Positions 7,526-16,201 of a DNA stretch of 35,135 nucleotides are shown here, one piece after another; the stretch's first letter is position 1, and each line of letters starts with the position of its first letter. The DNA is from Candidatus Bruticola papionis. Lineage in GTDB: Bacteria > Vulcanimicrobiota > Xenobia > Xenobiales > Xenobiaceae. Location: NCBI GenBank assembly GCA_002407045.1, contig DHKB01000005.1:1-35135 (forward strand), in the 5' to 3' direction. The position numbers and the translations under genes were made by a program. Under the pieces are notes generated by a model, which ran no database searches, was not told where the DNA came from, and saw only the letters and a program-made list of their open reading frames with translations.

Positions 7526-9013
7526 TTAAGCCATCAAAAATCCCTCGTCAGAAGGAGCGGCATCTTTAGCTTCAACAGAAGACGCAGCTTCATTTTTGGG
7601 AGCATTTTTAGCTAAAGCTTCAATATCATGAGATGTATCCCAAGTTAGAGCCAGCTCTAAAGCTTTTTTGGCATTGATTAAACCAGCACCTTGAACATAT
7701 TTAGGCTCATCTAAGTAGTTGTCACAACTCTTAACCAAAATTTCTTTTACGTCTTTGTGGGTAAGGTTGGGATTGGCTTGCTTGAGGCAAGCGGCCACCC
7801 CAGCAACCATAGGAGTAGCCATAGAAGTACCGGAAATAGCTACATAATCTTTACCAATATGGGGCAAACTTTCATTGTCGATACCAGCTTCAGGAGCTAA
7901 AGGTCCGTAAATGTCTACGCCAGGGGCGACTAAGTCTGGCTTATTGATGCCATCAATATTCGTCGGGCCACGGCTGGAGAAATCGGCTACCTTATCATCA
8001 GAGCGATCTAAAGTGCCATTATCATCTAAAGCACCTACGGTAATAATATCGGGGTGAATACCTGGTGTGGAGATATTACGCTCAGAAGGACCATCGTTGC
8101 CCGCAGCTACACAAACTACTAAGCCAGCTTCCATGGCTTTTTCAGCAGCCTGAGCCCAAGGATCGTCTTTATAAGAGCGCATGGCAAAGTCGCCTAAAGA
8201 CATATTGATAACTCCAATGCCTAAACGATCTTTGTTTTCAATAACCCATTGAATGCCCTTAATAGCCTCGGAGACATTACTTATACGAACACCTACCACA
8301 TTGGCGTCAGGCGCTACACCTTTATGTACTCCAGCTGACTTAGCACCACTACCAGCCGCGATACCAGCCACATGAGTGCCATGTCCGTAAGTATCGGTAG
8401 GCTTAAGAGTGCCTTCTTGCATATCTACCCAACCAGTAATCTTGCCTTCCAAGTCGGGGTGAGGATAAATGCCTGAATCGATAATGGCAATAGTTTGCCC
8501 TTTACCGGTGTAGCCCATATCCCATACTTCGTCGATACCTATAAGAGCGTCAGCAATATCGGCAGGTACTTTGCTCTGGCCATTTGCAGCAGCTCCGGGC
8601 TCGGCACTCTTCATAATAGTGGGATTATCAAAAGCAAGTGGACGGTCGATAGCTATTTGAGTACCAACAGGTAAATTCTTTAGCATATTATCGACATTTT
8701 CCGGCTTTACATCGACGGAGCAGCCGTTAATCAAAGGCAAATTGTTGGAAATGGTACTGCCGGATTTTTCCTGAGCCTTGAGAAAAGCCGTAGTATCGGA
8801 CGCTTTAGCATCTTTACTGAAACTAAGGATAAAGCGTACATTACCATCATCGCCAACAGTTAAATCTGAACTTTGAAAAGCATCGACAGGAGTGCTGGCA
8901 GCACCGCTGTCACTTTTAACTTCTGTTCCGCCCTTAGGGGCAGAATTGCTTACCGAATCGGTATAGGCTCTGTTGACATTGATTGAAGAACCACCAATAC
9001 AATCTGCTCTCAC
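7526..9013 (-). CDS. Subtilisin-family (S8) serine protease
   Basis: This 495-residue protease has the full catalytic set: Asp179 in IAIIDSGIYPHPDL, His211 in GHGTHVAGIAAG, oxyanion Asn306 in VAAGNDG and Ser397 in SGTSMATPMVAG. Residues about 58-125 resemble an I9-type inhibitory prodomain. The first 55 residues are Ser/Asn/Gly-rich and carry no signal peptide. The GTG start at 9013 follows a strong AAGGAGG, so no leader has been missed by mis-calling the start. Either the enzyme stays in the cytoplasm, like intracellular subtilisin, or it leaves by a non-Sec route. The last 45 residues are Ala/Glu/Ser-rich. It has its own terminator and is probably monocistronic. Confidence 0.93.
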   Translation of the reverse strand: MRADCIGGSSINVNRAYTDSVSNSAPKGGTEVKSDSGAASTPVDAFQSSDLTVGDDGNVRFILSFSKDAKASDTTAFLKAQEKSGSTISNNLPLINGCSVDVKPENVDNMLKNLPVGTQIAIDRPLAFDNPTIMKSAEPGAAANGQSKVPADIADALIGIDEVWDMGYTGKGQTIAIIDSGIYPHPDLEGKITGWVDMQEGTLKPTDTYGHGTHVAGIAAGSGAKSAGVHKGVAPDANVVGVRISNVSEAIKGIQWVIENKDRLGIGVINMSLGDFAMRSYKDDPWAQAAEKAMEAGLVVCVAAGNDGPSERNISTPGIHPDIITVGALDDNGTLDRSDDKVADFSSRGPTNIDGINKPDLVAPGVDIYGPLAPEAGIDNESLPHIGKDYVAISGTSMATPMVAGVAACLKQANPNLTHKDVKEILVKSCDNYLDEPKYVQGAGLINAKKALELALTWDTSHDIEALAKNAPKNEAASSVEAKDAAPSDEGFLMA

Positions 9014-9139
9014 GACTCAAAAACCTCCTTCCAAGAGCCACTAAAGACCCTTGCCCCCCCGACCAACCGGGAATCGGCCTCCTAAAAAAACCGACTCCAA
9101 TTCTCTATAATGGAGCATATCACTTAGGCAGATAACAGT

Positions 9140-9157
9140 GCAACAGCCAACTGTTGC
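9140..9157. promoter_or_regulatory. Inverted repeat upstream of the subtilase gene
   Basis: GCAACAG-CCAA-CTGTTGC is a perfect 7-base inverted repeat with a 4-base centre, 127 bases upstream of the GTG. It could be an operator or a small hairpin. No regulator can be named. Confidence 0.35.
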
Positions 9158-9213
9158 CAAATTTTTGCTAATCGTCACTAAACAAAAAAAATATTTACTT
9201 ATAAATTGGCAAC

Positions 9214-9258
9214 AAAAAAAGACTAAGTCTTTTTAATAAAAAGCTTTAGTCTTTTAAA
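9214..9258 (-). terminator. Terminator after the YrdC-domain gene
   Basis: On the minus strand AAAGACTAA pairs with TTAGTCTTT around an A/T-rich inner arm, followed by T-runs. It ends the gene whose stop is at 9283. Confidence 0.85.
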
Positions 9259-9282
9259 AATTTGGCCAGTACGATAAAAATG

Positions 9283-9897
9283 CTAATCGACTATACATAA
9301 AGCATCCTCAACATCTCCCTTGCCGTAGCGGATAACGGTAGGAGCAGAGCCGCTAAGGTCGATAACCGAAGATTGAGACAATTCTACAGGTCCACAATCT
9401 ATAAGCATATCAGCGTCGCGATAATAAGTTTTTATCAATTCAGGCTCATTTGACTCTTCGTCGGTTTCATAATCGGCAGAAGTATTCATTAAGGGATTGC
9501 CCAATTCGCGAATAATACCCAAGCAAATTTCGTTATTAGGTACGCGAATACCGACTTTACGCTGTTTATTGACAACTACACGAGGCACAAGTTTGGTAGC
9601 GGGCAAAATAAAAGTATAAGGGCCAGGTAAAAGGCGCTTCAACAGAGTGTAAGCTTGTTCATTTATGTGAGCATACTTGGCAATCTGTTCTAGGTCGGAA
9701 CAAAGCAAAGAGAGAGGCTTGCGCTTATTGAGCTTTTTAATATTGTAAACTCGATTTATAGCCTGAGGATTGAGCGCATCACAACCCATGCCATAAAGTG
9801 TATCGGTAGGATAGATAACTACACCACCGGAGCGAAGCTTCTGAGCCGCTTGTTCAATAATAGTCTCGGGGTCCTGCTCGTATTGTACAACGATCAC
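9283..9897 (-). CDS. YrdC/YciO-domain protein (threonylcarbamoyl-AMP synthase-like)
   Basis: This 204-residue protein is a single YrdC domain, as in TsaC/Sua5, which make threonylcarbamoyl-AMP for the t6A modification of tRNA. Visible features are the substrate-pocket motif YPTDTLYGMGCDA near residue 30, KRKPLSLLC, PGPYTFILPATK, KVGIRVPNN and NTSADYETDEE. The pattern is closest to the YciO branch (PGxYTFIL...VPR), whose role in t6A synthesis is disputed. It lacks the Sua5 C-terminal domain. The GTG start has AGGAGG at ideal spacing. If this is the only YrdC protein in the genome, it must supply t6A. Confidence 0.85.
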   Translation of the reverse strand: MIVVQYEQDPETIIEQAAQKLRSGGVVIYPTDTLYGMGCDALNPQAINRVYNIKKLNKRKPLSLLCSDLEQIAKYAHINEQAYTLLKRLLPGPYTFILPATKLVPRVVVNKQRKVGIRVPNNEICLGIIRELGNPLMNTSADYETDEESNEPELIKTYYRDADMLIDCGPVELSQSSVIDLSGSAPTVIRYGKGDVEDALCIVD

Positions 9898-9968
9898 TGC
9901 CGGAACCTCCTAATGTGTGAGTTTAACAATTTCTCGTACCTAAAAGCGGAGCACTTAAAAGATCGGAG

Positions 9969-9982
9969 AAAGAACGTTCTTT
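9969..9982. promoter_or_regulatory. 14-bp perfect palindrome upstream of the YrdC-domain gene
   Basis: AAAGAACGTTCTTT is a perfect palindrome 72 bases upstream of the GTG start and before the serS terminator region. It looks like a dimeric repressor site. It is not the spaced GAAC-N4-GTTC box of Gram-positive LexA, because the half-sites abut. Confidence 0.35.
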
Positions 9983-10041
9983 AACGAATCCGGCCCTGCT
10001 TCAAGAAAAAATGCACCACTCCTTTTAGGCGCCTATTTGAG

Positions 10042-10086
10042 AAAAAAATAAATACCGCCGATTTCACAACCAAAATCGACGGTATT
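10042..10086 (-). terminator. Terminator after serS
   Basis: On the minus strand a 14-pair stem (AATACCGTCGATTT with AAATCGGCGGTATT) is followed by TATTTTTTT. It is the clearest terminator in the window. Confidence 0.93.
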
Positions 10087-10114
10087 ACTCTAAGCTGTAG
10101 CTAAGACAATATAA

Positions 10115-11407
10115 CTAGGCTTTTTTGATCTTGGGCACCAAGAGCTCTTGACCGCCCATGTAAGGACGAAGAACTTCAGGAATAACCACCGAGCCGTCAG
10201 CTTGCTGGAAGTTTTCCAAAATAGCTACCATAGTGCGGCCGACAGCCAAACCGGAACCGTTCAAAGTGTGCACATATTCTGTAGGAGCAGAAGGCTCACG
10301 GCGGAAACGCATATTGGCACGTCTAGCTTGATAGTCCCAGCAATTAGAGCAAGAAGAGATCTCAATGAAGCGCTTCTGAGCCGGAGACCAGAACTCCAAA
10401 TCGTAAGTTTTGGAAGAAGAAAGGCCCATATCACCAGCACAAAGCAAGACGACACGATAAGGGATGCCCAAGCCTTTAAGTACATCTTCAGCATTGTCAA
10501 CCATCTTTTCCAACTCATCATTGGAAGTGTCAGGATTGACAATTTTGACCATTTCTACCTTGTTGAACTGGTGGACACGCACCAAACCGCGAGAATCACG
10601 ACCAGCAGCTCCGGCTTCAGAACGGAAGCAAGCAGTACAAGCAGTATAGTAAATGGGCAAATCCTTGCCGTCGAGCACTTCTTCACGGTGGATATTGGTT
10701 AAGGGCACTTCAGCGGTAGGAATTAAATATAAATCGTTAGGAGTGCAATGGAAAAGGTCATCCTTGAACTTGGGAAGCTGGCCAGTAGCGTATAAAGTAT
10801 CGCCACTTACCAAGACAGGAGGAAGCATCTCTTTGTAACCATGTTTCTGGGTATGCAAATCGAGCATATAAGTATAGATAGCGCGCTCTAAGCGAGCACC
10901 ATCTCCACAGAGCAACCAAAAACGAGATCCGGAAAGCTTAATGGCTCTCTTGCTGTCCAAAATGCCCAATTCTTCACCGAGATCCCAGTGAGGCTTTACT
11001 TCAAAATCATACTCTTTGAAGTTGCCTACACGGCGCACTTCTTTGTTGTAATCGGAATCGGGACCATCGGGGATGTCATCTTGAGGCAAGTTGGGCAAAA
11101 CTTCTACCAAATGGACTTGCTCTTCCTCAACAGCAACTTTCTCTGCGTCAATAGCGGCGATCTGGGCGCCAACTTCACGCATACGAGCGGAATCAGCGGT
11201 AATATCTTCACCAGCTTTTTTGCGTTTACCTAAGTCGGCAGAAACGCTATTACGCTCTTTTTTGAGTTCGTCAGCTTTGGTAATAAGATCGCGACGTTTA
11301 ACATCGAGAGCCAAAATTGCATCAATAGTCTCGGGCTTAACTCCGCGTCGTCCTAAAGCTTTCTTCACACGATCGGTATCGCGGCGGATAAGTTTTACAT
11401 CTAACAT
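10115..11407 (-). CDS. serS: Seryl-tRNA synthetase
   Basis: This class II synthetase charges tRNA-Ser. The N-terminal helical hairpin (about 30-100) that grips the tRNA long arm is Lys/Glu-rich. The TAEVPLT motif is at 231-237, motif 2 at 261-282 (FRSEAGAAGRDSRG...HQF), and motif 3 with GSGLAVGR at 384-391. Length of 430 residues is standard. The ATG has a GGAGG 13 bases upstream, a long spacing. Upstream on the minus strand a -10-like TATACT and an 8-base inverted repeat TAGACTTT/AAAGTCTA lie between the pilT-like stop and serS, so it may have its own promoter. I see no T-box motif. Confidence 0.97.
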   Translation of the reverse strand: MLDVKLIRRDTDRVKKALGRRGVKPETIDAILALDVKRRDLITKADELKKERNSVSADLGKRKKAGEDITADSARMREVGAQIAAIDAEKVAVEEEQVHLVEVLPNLPQDDIPDGPDSDYNKEVRRVGNFKEYDFEVKPHWDLGEELGILDSKRAIKLSGSRFWLLCGDGARLERAIYTYMLDLHTQKHGYKEMLPPVLVSGDTLYATGQLPKFKDDLFHCTPNDLYLIPTAEVPLTNIHREEVLDGKDLPIYYTACTACFRSEAGAAGRDSRGLVRVHQFNKVEMVKIVNPDTSNDELEKMVDNAEDVLKGLGIPYRVVLLCAGDMGLSSSKTYDLEFWSPAQKRFIEISSCSNCWDYQARRANMRFRREPSAPTEYVHTLNGSGLAVGRTMVAILENFQQADGSVVIPEVLRPYMGGQELLVPKIKKA

Positions 11408-11533
11408 ACTGTTCTAGAAACCTCCAATTGTTTCTAAAATTGCATTACAATCCCAAAAATGCAGTATAGACTTTCCCTCTTTTTCTAAAGCGGCAAAAGT
11501 CTACACTTAATTTAACAGCTTGGCAAGTTCTTA

Positions 11534-12601
11534 CTAATAAGGTAAGCTCATAATCTTCTTGAAGTCTTCGGGACGGCTGCTTTGACGCACAGCTTCTTCC
11601 ATTGTGACAATATTTTTACGCACTAAGAAACGCAAAGCCATTTCCTGAGTTTGCATACCATGATCGCGAGCCGAAGCAGACATATAAGGGCCAATTTGAG
11701 CGATTTTATTTTCACGCAACAACTCTTTCAACTTGCCAGTGGAGAAAAGCAACTCAAAAGCAGGTACCAAGCCTTCACCAGAAGCTTTGCGCAATAAAAC
11801 CTGGTTGATAACAGCTTTCAAGCCCAAAGCTAAGTTATTACGGCAAGATTGATATAAGTGAGGCGGATAAGAATCGATAATTTTTTCCAACATTACCTGA
11901 ACGCTAGCAGCTGTGGAAGAAGCAATTACCAAAGTACCAGCGGAAGCTAAACTTAATACTTGTTGGATAGATTCTTGACCTTCCAAATTGGAAACGACCA
12001 CAACGTCGGCGCCTTGGCGAGGAAGAGAGGCGAAAGCTTCTTTGTAACTGGCCACATCAGTACCAATTTCACGCTGGCAAATAACGCCTTTCTGGTTGCG
12101 ATGTAAGAAATCCAAAGGATCTTCCAAAGAGACAATCTGACAGCAGCGAGTTTCCAAAATATAATTTACTAAAGCAGCTACAGTGTTGCTCTTACCTGAT
12201 TGTTTGGGTCCGCAAACTAAAACTAAGCCAGAACTTGATTCGGAAACCTGTTTTTTAATTATGTCAGGAATGCCCAAATTTTCCAAAGTGGGAGCTGAAG
12301 GAGGATTGGTAGAGATTACGCAAGCTACTGAGCCACGCTGACGATAAACGTTGACACGGAATCTAGACAAGCCGGGAACAGAGAAAGCGAAATTGCATTC
12401 CATGCGATCTTCAAATTCATCCAACAAGTCGTCATTCATAACAGCATGGCTGAAAGCTTCTGTGTCGGCTGGACTTAAAATCGGCCCATCCATACTTACC
12501 AATTGGTTATTGATGCGCATTAGGATGGGGCTGCCGGGAACTAAGTGTAGATGAGACGCCTTGCGTTCAACCATACTGGTAAATAATTCTTCAACGTTCA
12601 T
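11534..12601 (-). CDS. Degenerate PilT-like ATPase (probable pseudoenzyme)
   Basis: This 355-residue protein aligns along its length with the PilT encoded just upstream, including the N-terminal ASHLHL start, the FRVNVYRQRG strand and the C-terminal helices. The P-loop survives as GPKQSGKS (131-138) and the Asp box as LEDPLDF (159-165). The Walker B/catalytic segment that reads IGEMRDLET in the neighbour is here VSNLEGQES (203-211), without the catalytic Glu. The His box TLHTNSA is replaced by SSTAASV. The arginines and LRQDPD before Walker B are also changed. Inference: it may bind nucleotide but not hydrolyse it normally, so it could be a regulatory or structural subunit mixed into a PilT hexamer. 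The frame is intact, arguing against a decaying pseudogene. It is probably co-transcribed with the upstream pilT. Confidence 0.88.
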   Translation of the reverse strand: MNVEELFTSMVERKASHLHLVPGSPILMRINNQLVSMDGPILSPADTEAFSHAVMNDDLLDEFEDRMECNFAFSVPGLSRFRVNVYRQRGSVACVISTNPPSAPTLENLGIPDIIKKQVSESSSGLVLVCGPKQSGKSNTVAALVNYILETRCCQIVSLEDPLDFLHRNQKGVICQREIGTDVASYKEAFASLPRQGADVVVVSNLEGQESIQQVLSLASAGTLVIASSTAASVQVMLEKIIDSYPPHLYQSCRNNLALGLKAVINQVLLRKASGEGLVPAFELLFSTGKLKELLRENKIAQIGPYMSASARDHGMQTQEMALRFLVRKNIVTMEEAVRQSSRPEDFKKIMSLPY

Positions 12602-12704
12602 TTATAAACTATACCTTTCCTTAATTCTCAGCTAATCCTCAGAAAGAGTTTCCTGGCGTAACTCCTCCGGATCTGCTTCTTTGGAGAACAATGTCAGCAA
12701 CTAA

Positions 12705-13826
12705 TTACGATTCAGACGCAGGAGCTGGAGTACTTGTTGCATTCGGATTTGTAATTAAACGATTGAACTCTTCAGGACTATGAGCTTTAGAGAGACCTTC
12801 TTCATAAGTGATCAATCCTTGCTGATAGAGGTTGCGCAGCGACATATCAAAGCTCATCATGCCGAATTGTCTTCCAGTTTGTATCGTACTGGGGATTTGG
12901 TGAGTCTTACCTTCACGAATCAAGTTGCGCACGGCAGGAATCATAGGCATAAGTTCCATAGCCATAACGCGGCCGCCACCTTTGGCTTTAGGCAACAAAC
13001 TCTGACACATCACGCCTTCCAAGCACACTGAAAGTTGCATGCGCACTTGTTGCTGTTGGTGAGGAGGAAAAATGTCAATGACACGGTCTACGGTCGAAGC
13101 GGCAGAATTGGTGTGCAAAGTAGCCAACACCAAGTGACCAGTTTCAGCAGCGGAAATAGCGATTTGGGTAGTTTCCAAGTCACGCATCTCACCGATAAGA
13201 ATTACGTCAGGGTCTTGACGCAGAACGTGTTTCAGAGCCATAGCGAAACTATGCGTATCGGCGCCAACCTCACGTTGACAAACGACTGAGTTTTTATCTT
13301 TATGCAAAAATTCGATAGGATCCTCACAAGTAACGATATGGCAGCGACGCGATTCGTTTATGTGATCAATCATAGCGGCCAAGGTGGTAGATTTACCTGA
13401 GCCTGTAGGGCCTGTAACCAATACCAAACCACGAGGACGCATGGCCAAATCGGCTACGGTTTGCGGCATTTTCAACTCTTCCAAAGTGAGAGGACGTGAA
13501 GGGATTACACGCAAGGCAGCGCCCCAAGTTCCACGTTGCAAGTAAATATTGACACGGAATCGAGATAAACCGGGAATGCTGTAAGCTAAATCCAGCTCTT
13601 TATCGGCAATGAACTTTGCCTTTTGTTCATCAGTAAGAATACTTTCGCAAAGCCTACGCACGGTAGGAGCATCAAGTATTTCATAAGTAGCGGGAGTTAG
13701 TTCTCCGTCAACACGGATCATGGGGGCGCTGCCAACTTTTATGTGTAAGTCGGAGGCTCCGCGCTCCACCATAGTAGCTAGCAAATCGTCTAATGCAAGT
13801 TCATGCGAGTCAAGAAGACTGTCCAT
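12705..13826 (-). CDS. pilT: Type IV pilus retraction ATPase PilT
   Basis: This 373-residue secretion-type AAA-like ATPase powers pilus disassembly. All motifs are canonical: Walker A GPTGSGKST (139-147), Asp box CEDPIEF (167-173), Walker B with catalytic Glu in IGEMRDLET (211-219), and His box TLHTNSA (236-242). The N-terminal PAS-like domain starts ASDLHIKVGS. The last 15 residues are a Pro/Ser/Ala tail. It is the first gene of a pair, with the degenerate copy 103 bases downstream. No pilB, pilC, pilM-Q or pilin gene is nearby. The opposite flank is a divergent HEAT-like gene, so the 168-base gap probably holds two promoters. Confidence 0.95.
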   Translation of the reverse strand: MDSLLDSHELALDDLLATMVERGASDLHIKVGSAPMIRVDGELTPATYEILDAPTVRRLCESILTDEQKAKFIADKELDLAYSIPGLSRFRVNIYLQRGTWGAALRVIPSRPLTLEELKMPQTVADLAMRPRGLVLVTGPTGSGKSTTLAAMIDHINESRRCHIVTCEDPIEFLHKDKNSVVCQREVGADTHSFAMALKHVLRQDPDVILIGEMRDLETTQIAISAAETGHLVLATLHTNSAASTVDRVIDIFPPHQQQQVRMQLSVCLEGVMCQSLLPKAKGGGRVMAMELMPMIPAVRNLIREGKTHQIPSTIQTGRQFGMMSFDMSLRNLYQQGLITYEEGLSKAHSPEEFNRLITNPNATSTPAPASES

Positions 13827-13994
13827 CTATTCACCTTTACAGCAAGACTGAAAGCAGCGAACTAATTCCAGTCTCAAATTACGAACAAAAAACCGTTCTT
13901 CTATTCGAGAATTTCAGCCTTTTGCCTGCCTGTAATCATTAAATGGGCACATAGTTGAAGCAGGGCCACTTATAAAGGGCACGAAGGAGGCAGC

Positions 13995-15140
13995 GTGTCC
14001 GAATTAACTGATTTGCAAGAGTTTTTAAAAAGTGATCTGCCGGTTTTAGAGCTTAACAATGCCGGCTTTCCCACCTCAGCTTCCCAAAACCGTCAAGAGC
14101 GTTGGCTCAGTCTGGCTGCGGCCAACTTGCGCGGCTTCGGCAAGCAACCATGTGTAGTCAGACGTTGTACTAAATACAATGATGTACAAACCGAAATCAG
14201 ACGCTGGAGTGAAGAAAACTTTTTACTTATAAACAATAAAGACGAATCTTCTGGTGCTCTTTTCATGGGAGAAGATGCCTGTCTTTATCAGAGCGTGTTA
14301 GACGGACAACGCATCTTGCGTCACGATCCTGGCGATGAAATAGTTGAAGATATCTATGTATATAATAAAATCGACAACCCATTGGGAATGCAACTCGAAT
14401 CGGTTCGCTGTGGAGTAATTGACGTACTATACGAAATAGGCTATCTCAATTGGCCTTGCCTCAATACGGCTGAACGTTTAGCTTTGGTAGCTCACAAAAG
14501 TGGTAGTGCCGAAGCTAAGCAAGCTTTAGATTCACTTTATGACGGCGACCAGACTTCCACTTTGGAAATGTTTCTAGGCCATACCTCTAATGAAAAAATT
14601 AGGCAAGAAATTTGGGAAGCCGGTAAACGGGGCAAATTCCGCCTTAACACTAAAGCTATGTTGTGGCTTTTGAAGCGCTCTGACTGGAACACAAATAGTT
14701 GCGTTACTTTTATGGCTTTAGGTATTGCAGCCGAACATCCTCAAGAAATTTCCAAGCTTATGCTTCATCCTAACAATTTAGTGCGCCTCCATTTAGCCGA
14801 TCTTATAGATAATACAGAAGTATTGTTAGAATGGTTGGGCTGGGAAAACAATCCAGCTATACGTCGCCGTATTTTATTGAGTTTGCAAAGAGCAACTTCT
14901 CCGGCGGCCCTAGTTGCCAAAATTAAAAAGATTGCCAACGCCAGCTCAGTTGCAACAAAATCAGAGCAAGGCCAATCTAATTTAGAAGTTATTGGTTGGG
15001 TATTAGCCAATTGGCGTCAAGGTTTTATAGACGAGAGCCTTAAACCAGCCTTGCAAGAAGCTGCCAATTTACCTATAGGTGAAAATAACCAGAAAAAAAT
15101 AAAGGACTTAATAAAGCAATACGCTTTTATTAAATCCTAA
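13995..15140 (+). CDS. HEAT-like helical repeat protein, unrecognised
   Basis: This 381-residue soluble protein begins with GTG, with AAGGAGG close upstream. The N-terminal half (to about residue 150) has mixed secondary structure with no familiar motif. The C-terminal half has repeated two-helix units with a HEAT-like look, for example around HPNNLVRLHLADLIDNTEVL and NPAIRRRILLSLQRATSPAA. There is no signal peptide or membrane segment. It diverges from pilT, and its 3' end faces the helical-protein gene at 15168 with only 27 bases between. A role with the PilT pair is possible but rests on position alone. Confidence 0.7.
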   Translation: MSELTDLQEFLKSDLPVLELNNAGFPTSASQNRQERWLSLAAANLRGFGKQPCVVRRCTKYNDVQTEIRRWSEENFLLINNKDESSGALFMGEDACLYQSVLDGQRILRHDPGDEIVEDIYVYNKIDNPLGMQLESVRCGVIDVLYEIGYLNWPCLNTAERLALVAHKSGSAEAKQALDSLYDGDQTSTLEMFLGHTSNEKIRQEIWEAGKRGKFRLNTKAMLWLLKRSDWNTNSCVTFMALGIAAEHPQEISKLMLHPNNLVRLHLADLIDNTEVLLEWLGWENNPAIRRRILLSLQRATSPAALVAKIKKIANASSVATKSEQGQSNLEVIGWVLANWRQGFIDESLKPALQEAANLPIGENNQKKIKDLIKQYAFIKS

Positions 15141-15167
15141 GATATTGACTAAGTGAGCTGATTGTTT

Positions 15168-15938
15168 CTAGTCTAAAGCTCGATCGACAACCTTTTCTCC
15201 CAGCACCTGAGAAACAAGCTTAGGAGAATGAGAAGCTAAGACTAAACTTCCGTAAGCATCTTCCAACTTAGGCATCAGGCAGCGCACTTTAGAAGCGTGT
15301 TCCAGCAAAGCTTCACGATCGGCATCATAATCGATAAGTTCTTTAGCGCCATTAATAACTTCTTCTTGCAACTTACTAACTTGCTCTTCTAAAGACGCAA
15401 AAACTTTTTCCAATTCTTGCAAAGAAGCAGCAAATTGCTCAGCGCTCTCGCCATTTTGCAAAGCAGCCGATCCTAAAGCGCAAATAATATCTTGGCTATT
15501 ATAAAGATCATCTCCAACAGCTAGAGCTTGAACACGAGCCGTAATATCATTAAAAGCTTCTATGCCACTCAAAACAAGTTGCATGCCAACTCTTAGGCCA
15601 AGCTCTTCTTCACTATTGACAAAAGCCTCAAATTGCATAAGTCCCAAGTGAATTACATAATAAGTGTCGTCGATACTAGAAGCTAAAGAAGTTAAATAAC
15701 TCTTTTCAGCTTCATTTTCTGGTATAGCCTTTAGCTCATTTTTAACTTGAGCGTAAGCATCTTCTATTGTTTTGAATATATCATATACGCTTTGTAAAAA
15801 AGCTTCCGGTTCAATTTCATGCTTGCTCACTTGAGCAACTAGCTTGAGTAAACCACTATATTTTGACGTATCAGCTGCACTGGCAGCGGGAGAGGTCAAT
15901 TCTTTTTCCGACTGTTGGCCGGAAGCTAAAGAATCCAT
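15168..15938 (-). CDS. Helical protein of a two-member local family (member B), unrecognised
   Basis: I chose the ATG at 15938 because GGAGG lies 7 bases before it; a TTG 17 codons upstream has no such site. The 256-residue acidic product is predicted almost wholly helical. Its core, YAQV followed 28 residues later by DDTYYVIHLGLMQFE and LGLRVGMQLVLSGIEAF, matches the protein at 17528-18349, which has YAQV, DDSYYIFKLAVMQLE and PIRVGLMLI. Within the protein a motif of the type G/H-E-x4-F-x3-L/V-x4 appears twice (HEIEPEAFLQSVYDIF and GESAEQFAASLQELEKVF), suggesting an internal duplication. I know no named family. It is the last gene of a three-gene minus-strand locus. Confidence 0.75.
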   Translation of the reverse strand: MDSLASGQQSEKELTSPAASAADTSKYSGLLKLVAQVSKHEIEPEAFLQSVYDIFKTIEDAYAQVKNELKAIPENEAEKSYLTSLASSIDDTYYVIHLGLMQFEAFVNSEEELGLRVGMQLVLSGIEAFNDITARVQALAVGDDLYNSQDIICALGSAALQNGESAEQFAASLQELEKVFASLEEQVSKLQEEVINGAKELIDYDADREALLEHASKVRCLMPKLEDAYGSLVLASHSPKLVSQVLGEKVVDRALD

Positions 15939-16119
15939 GGAAACTCCTCCAATAGTGTCAGTTAATTGCCCACCAAGTTCTATAGACAATGTCTTGGCGG
16001 CCGCTCATAATCGTGTCCCCCAAAATATGCCTCTCTTTCTTCTGCTTCAGTAGGGGCTGCCCCTTGTGCAACTATTTTCAAAAAGATCGGCCTTTGTCCG
16101 AGGTGCTATGCACTTGAAC

Positions 16120-16165
16120 AAAAAAAAGGAAGAGAGCCGCCAAACAACGCTTCAGCAGCTCTCTT
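16120..16165 (-). terminator. Terminator after the hexad-repeat helix gene
   Basis: On the minus strand AAGAGAGCTGCT pairs with GGCGGCTCTCTT (12 pairs with G-U), then CC and a run of eight T. It separates the middle gene of the locus from member B, which should then have its own promoter. Confidence 0.88.
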
Positions 16166-16201
16166 ACTAACTCTCAACATAACGGAGAGCGCTATCTTTT
16201 G

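Noticed and set aside
10148..10702. A 184-codon plus-strand frame opposite serS
   Set aside because: It is fully antisense to a strongly conserved synthetase gene and shows no family features or ribosome-binding site.
13995..15140. Assignment of the HEAT-like protein to pilus function
   Set aside because: Only its position beside pilT supports this; the sequence shows no pilus-related motif.
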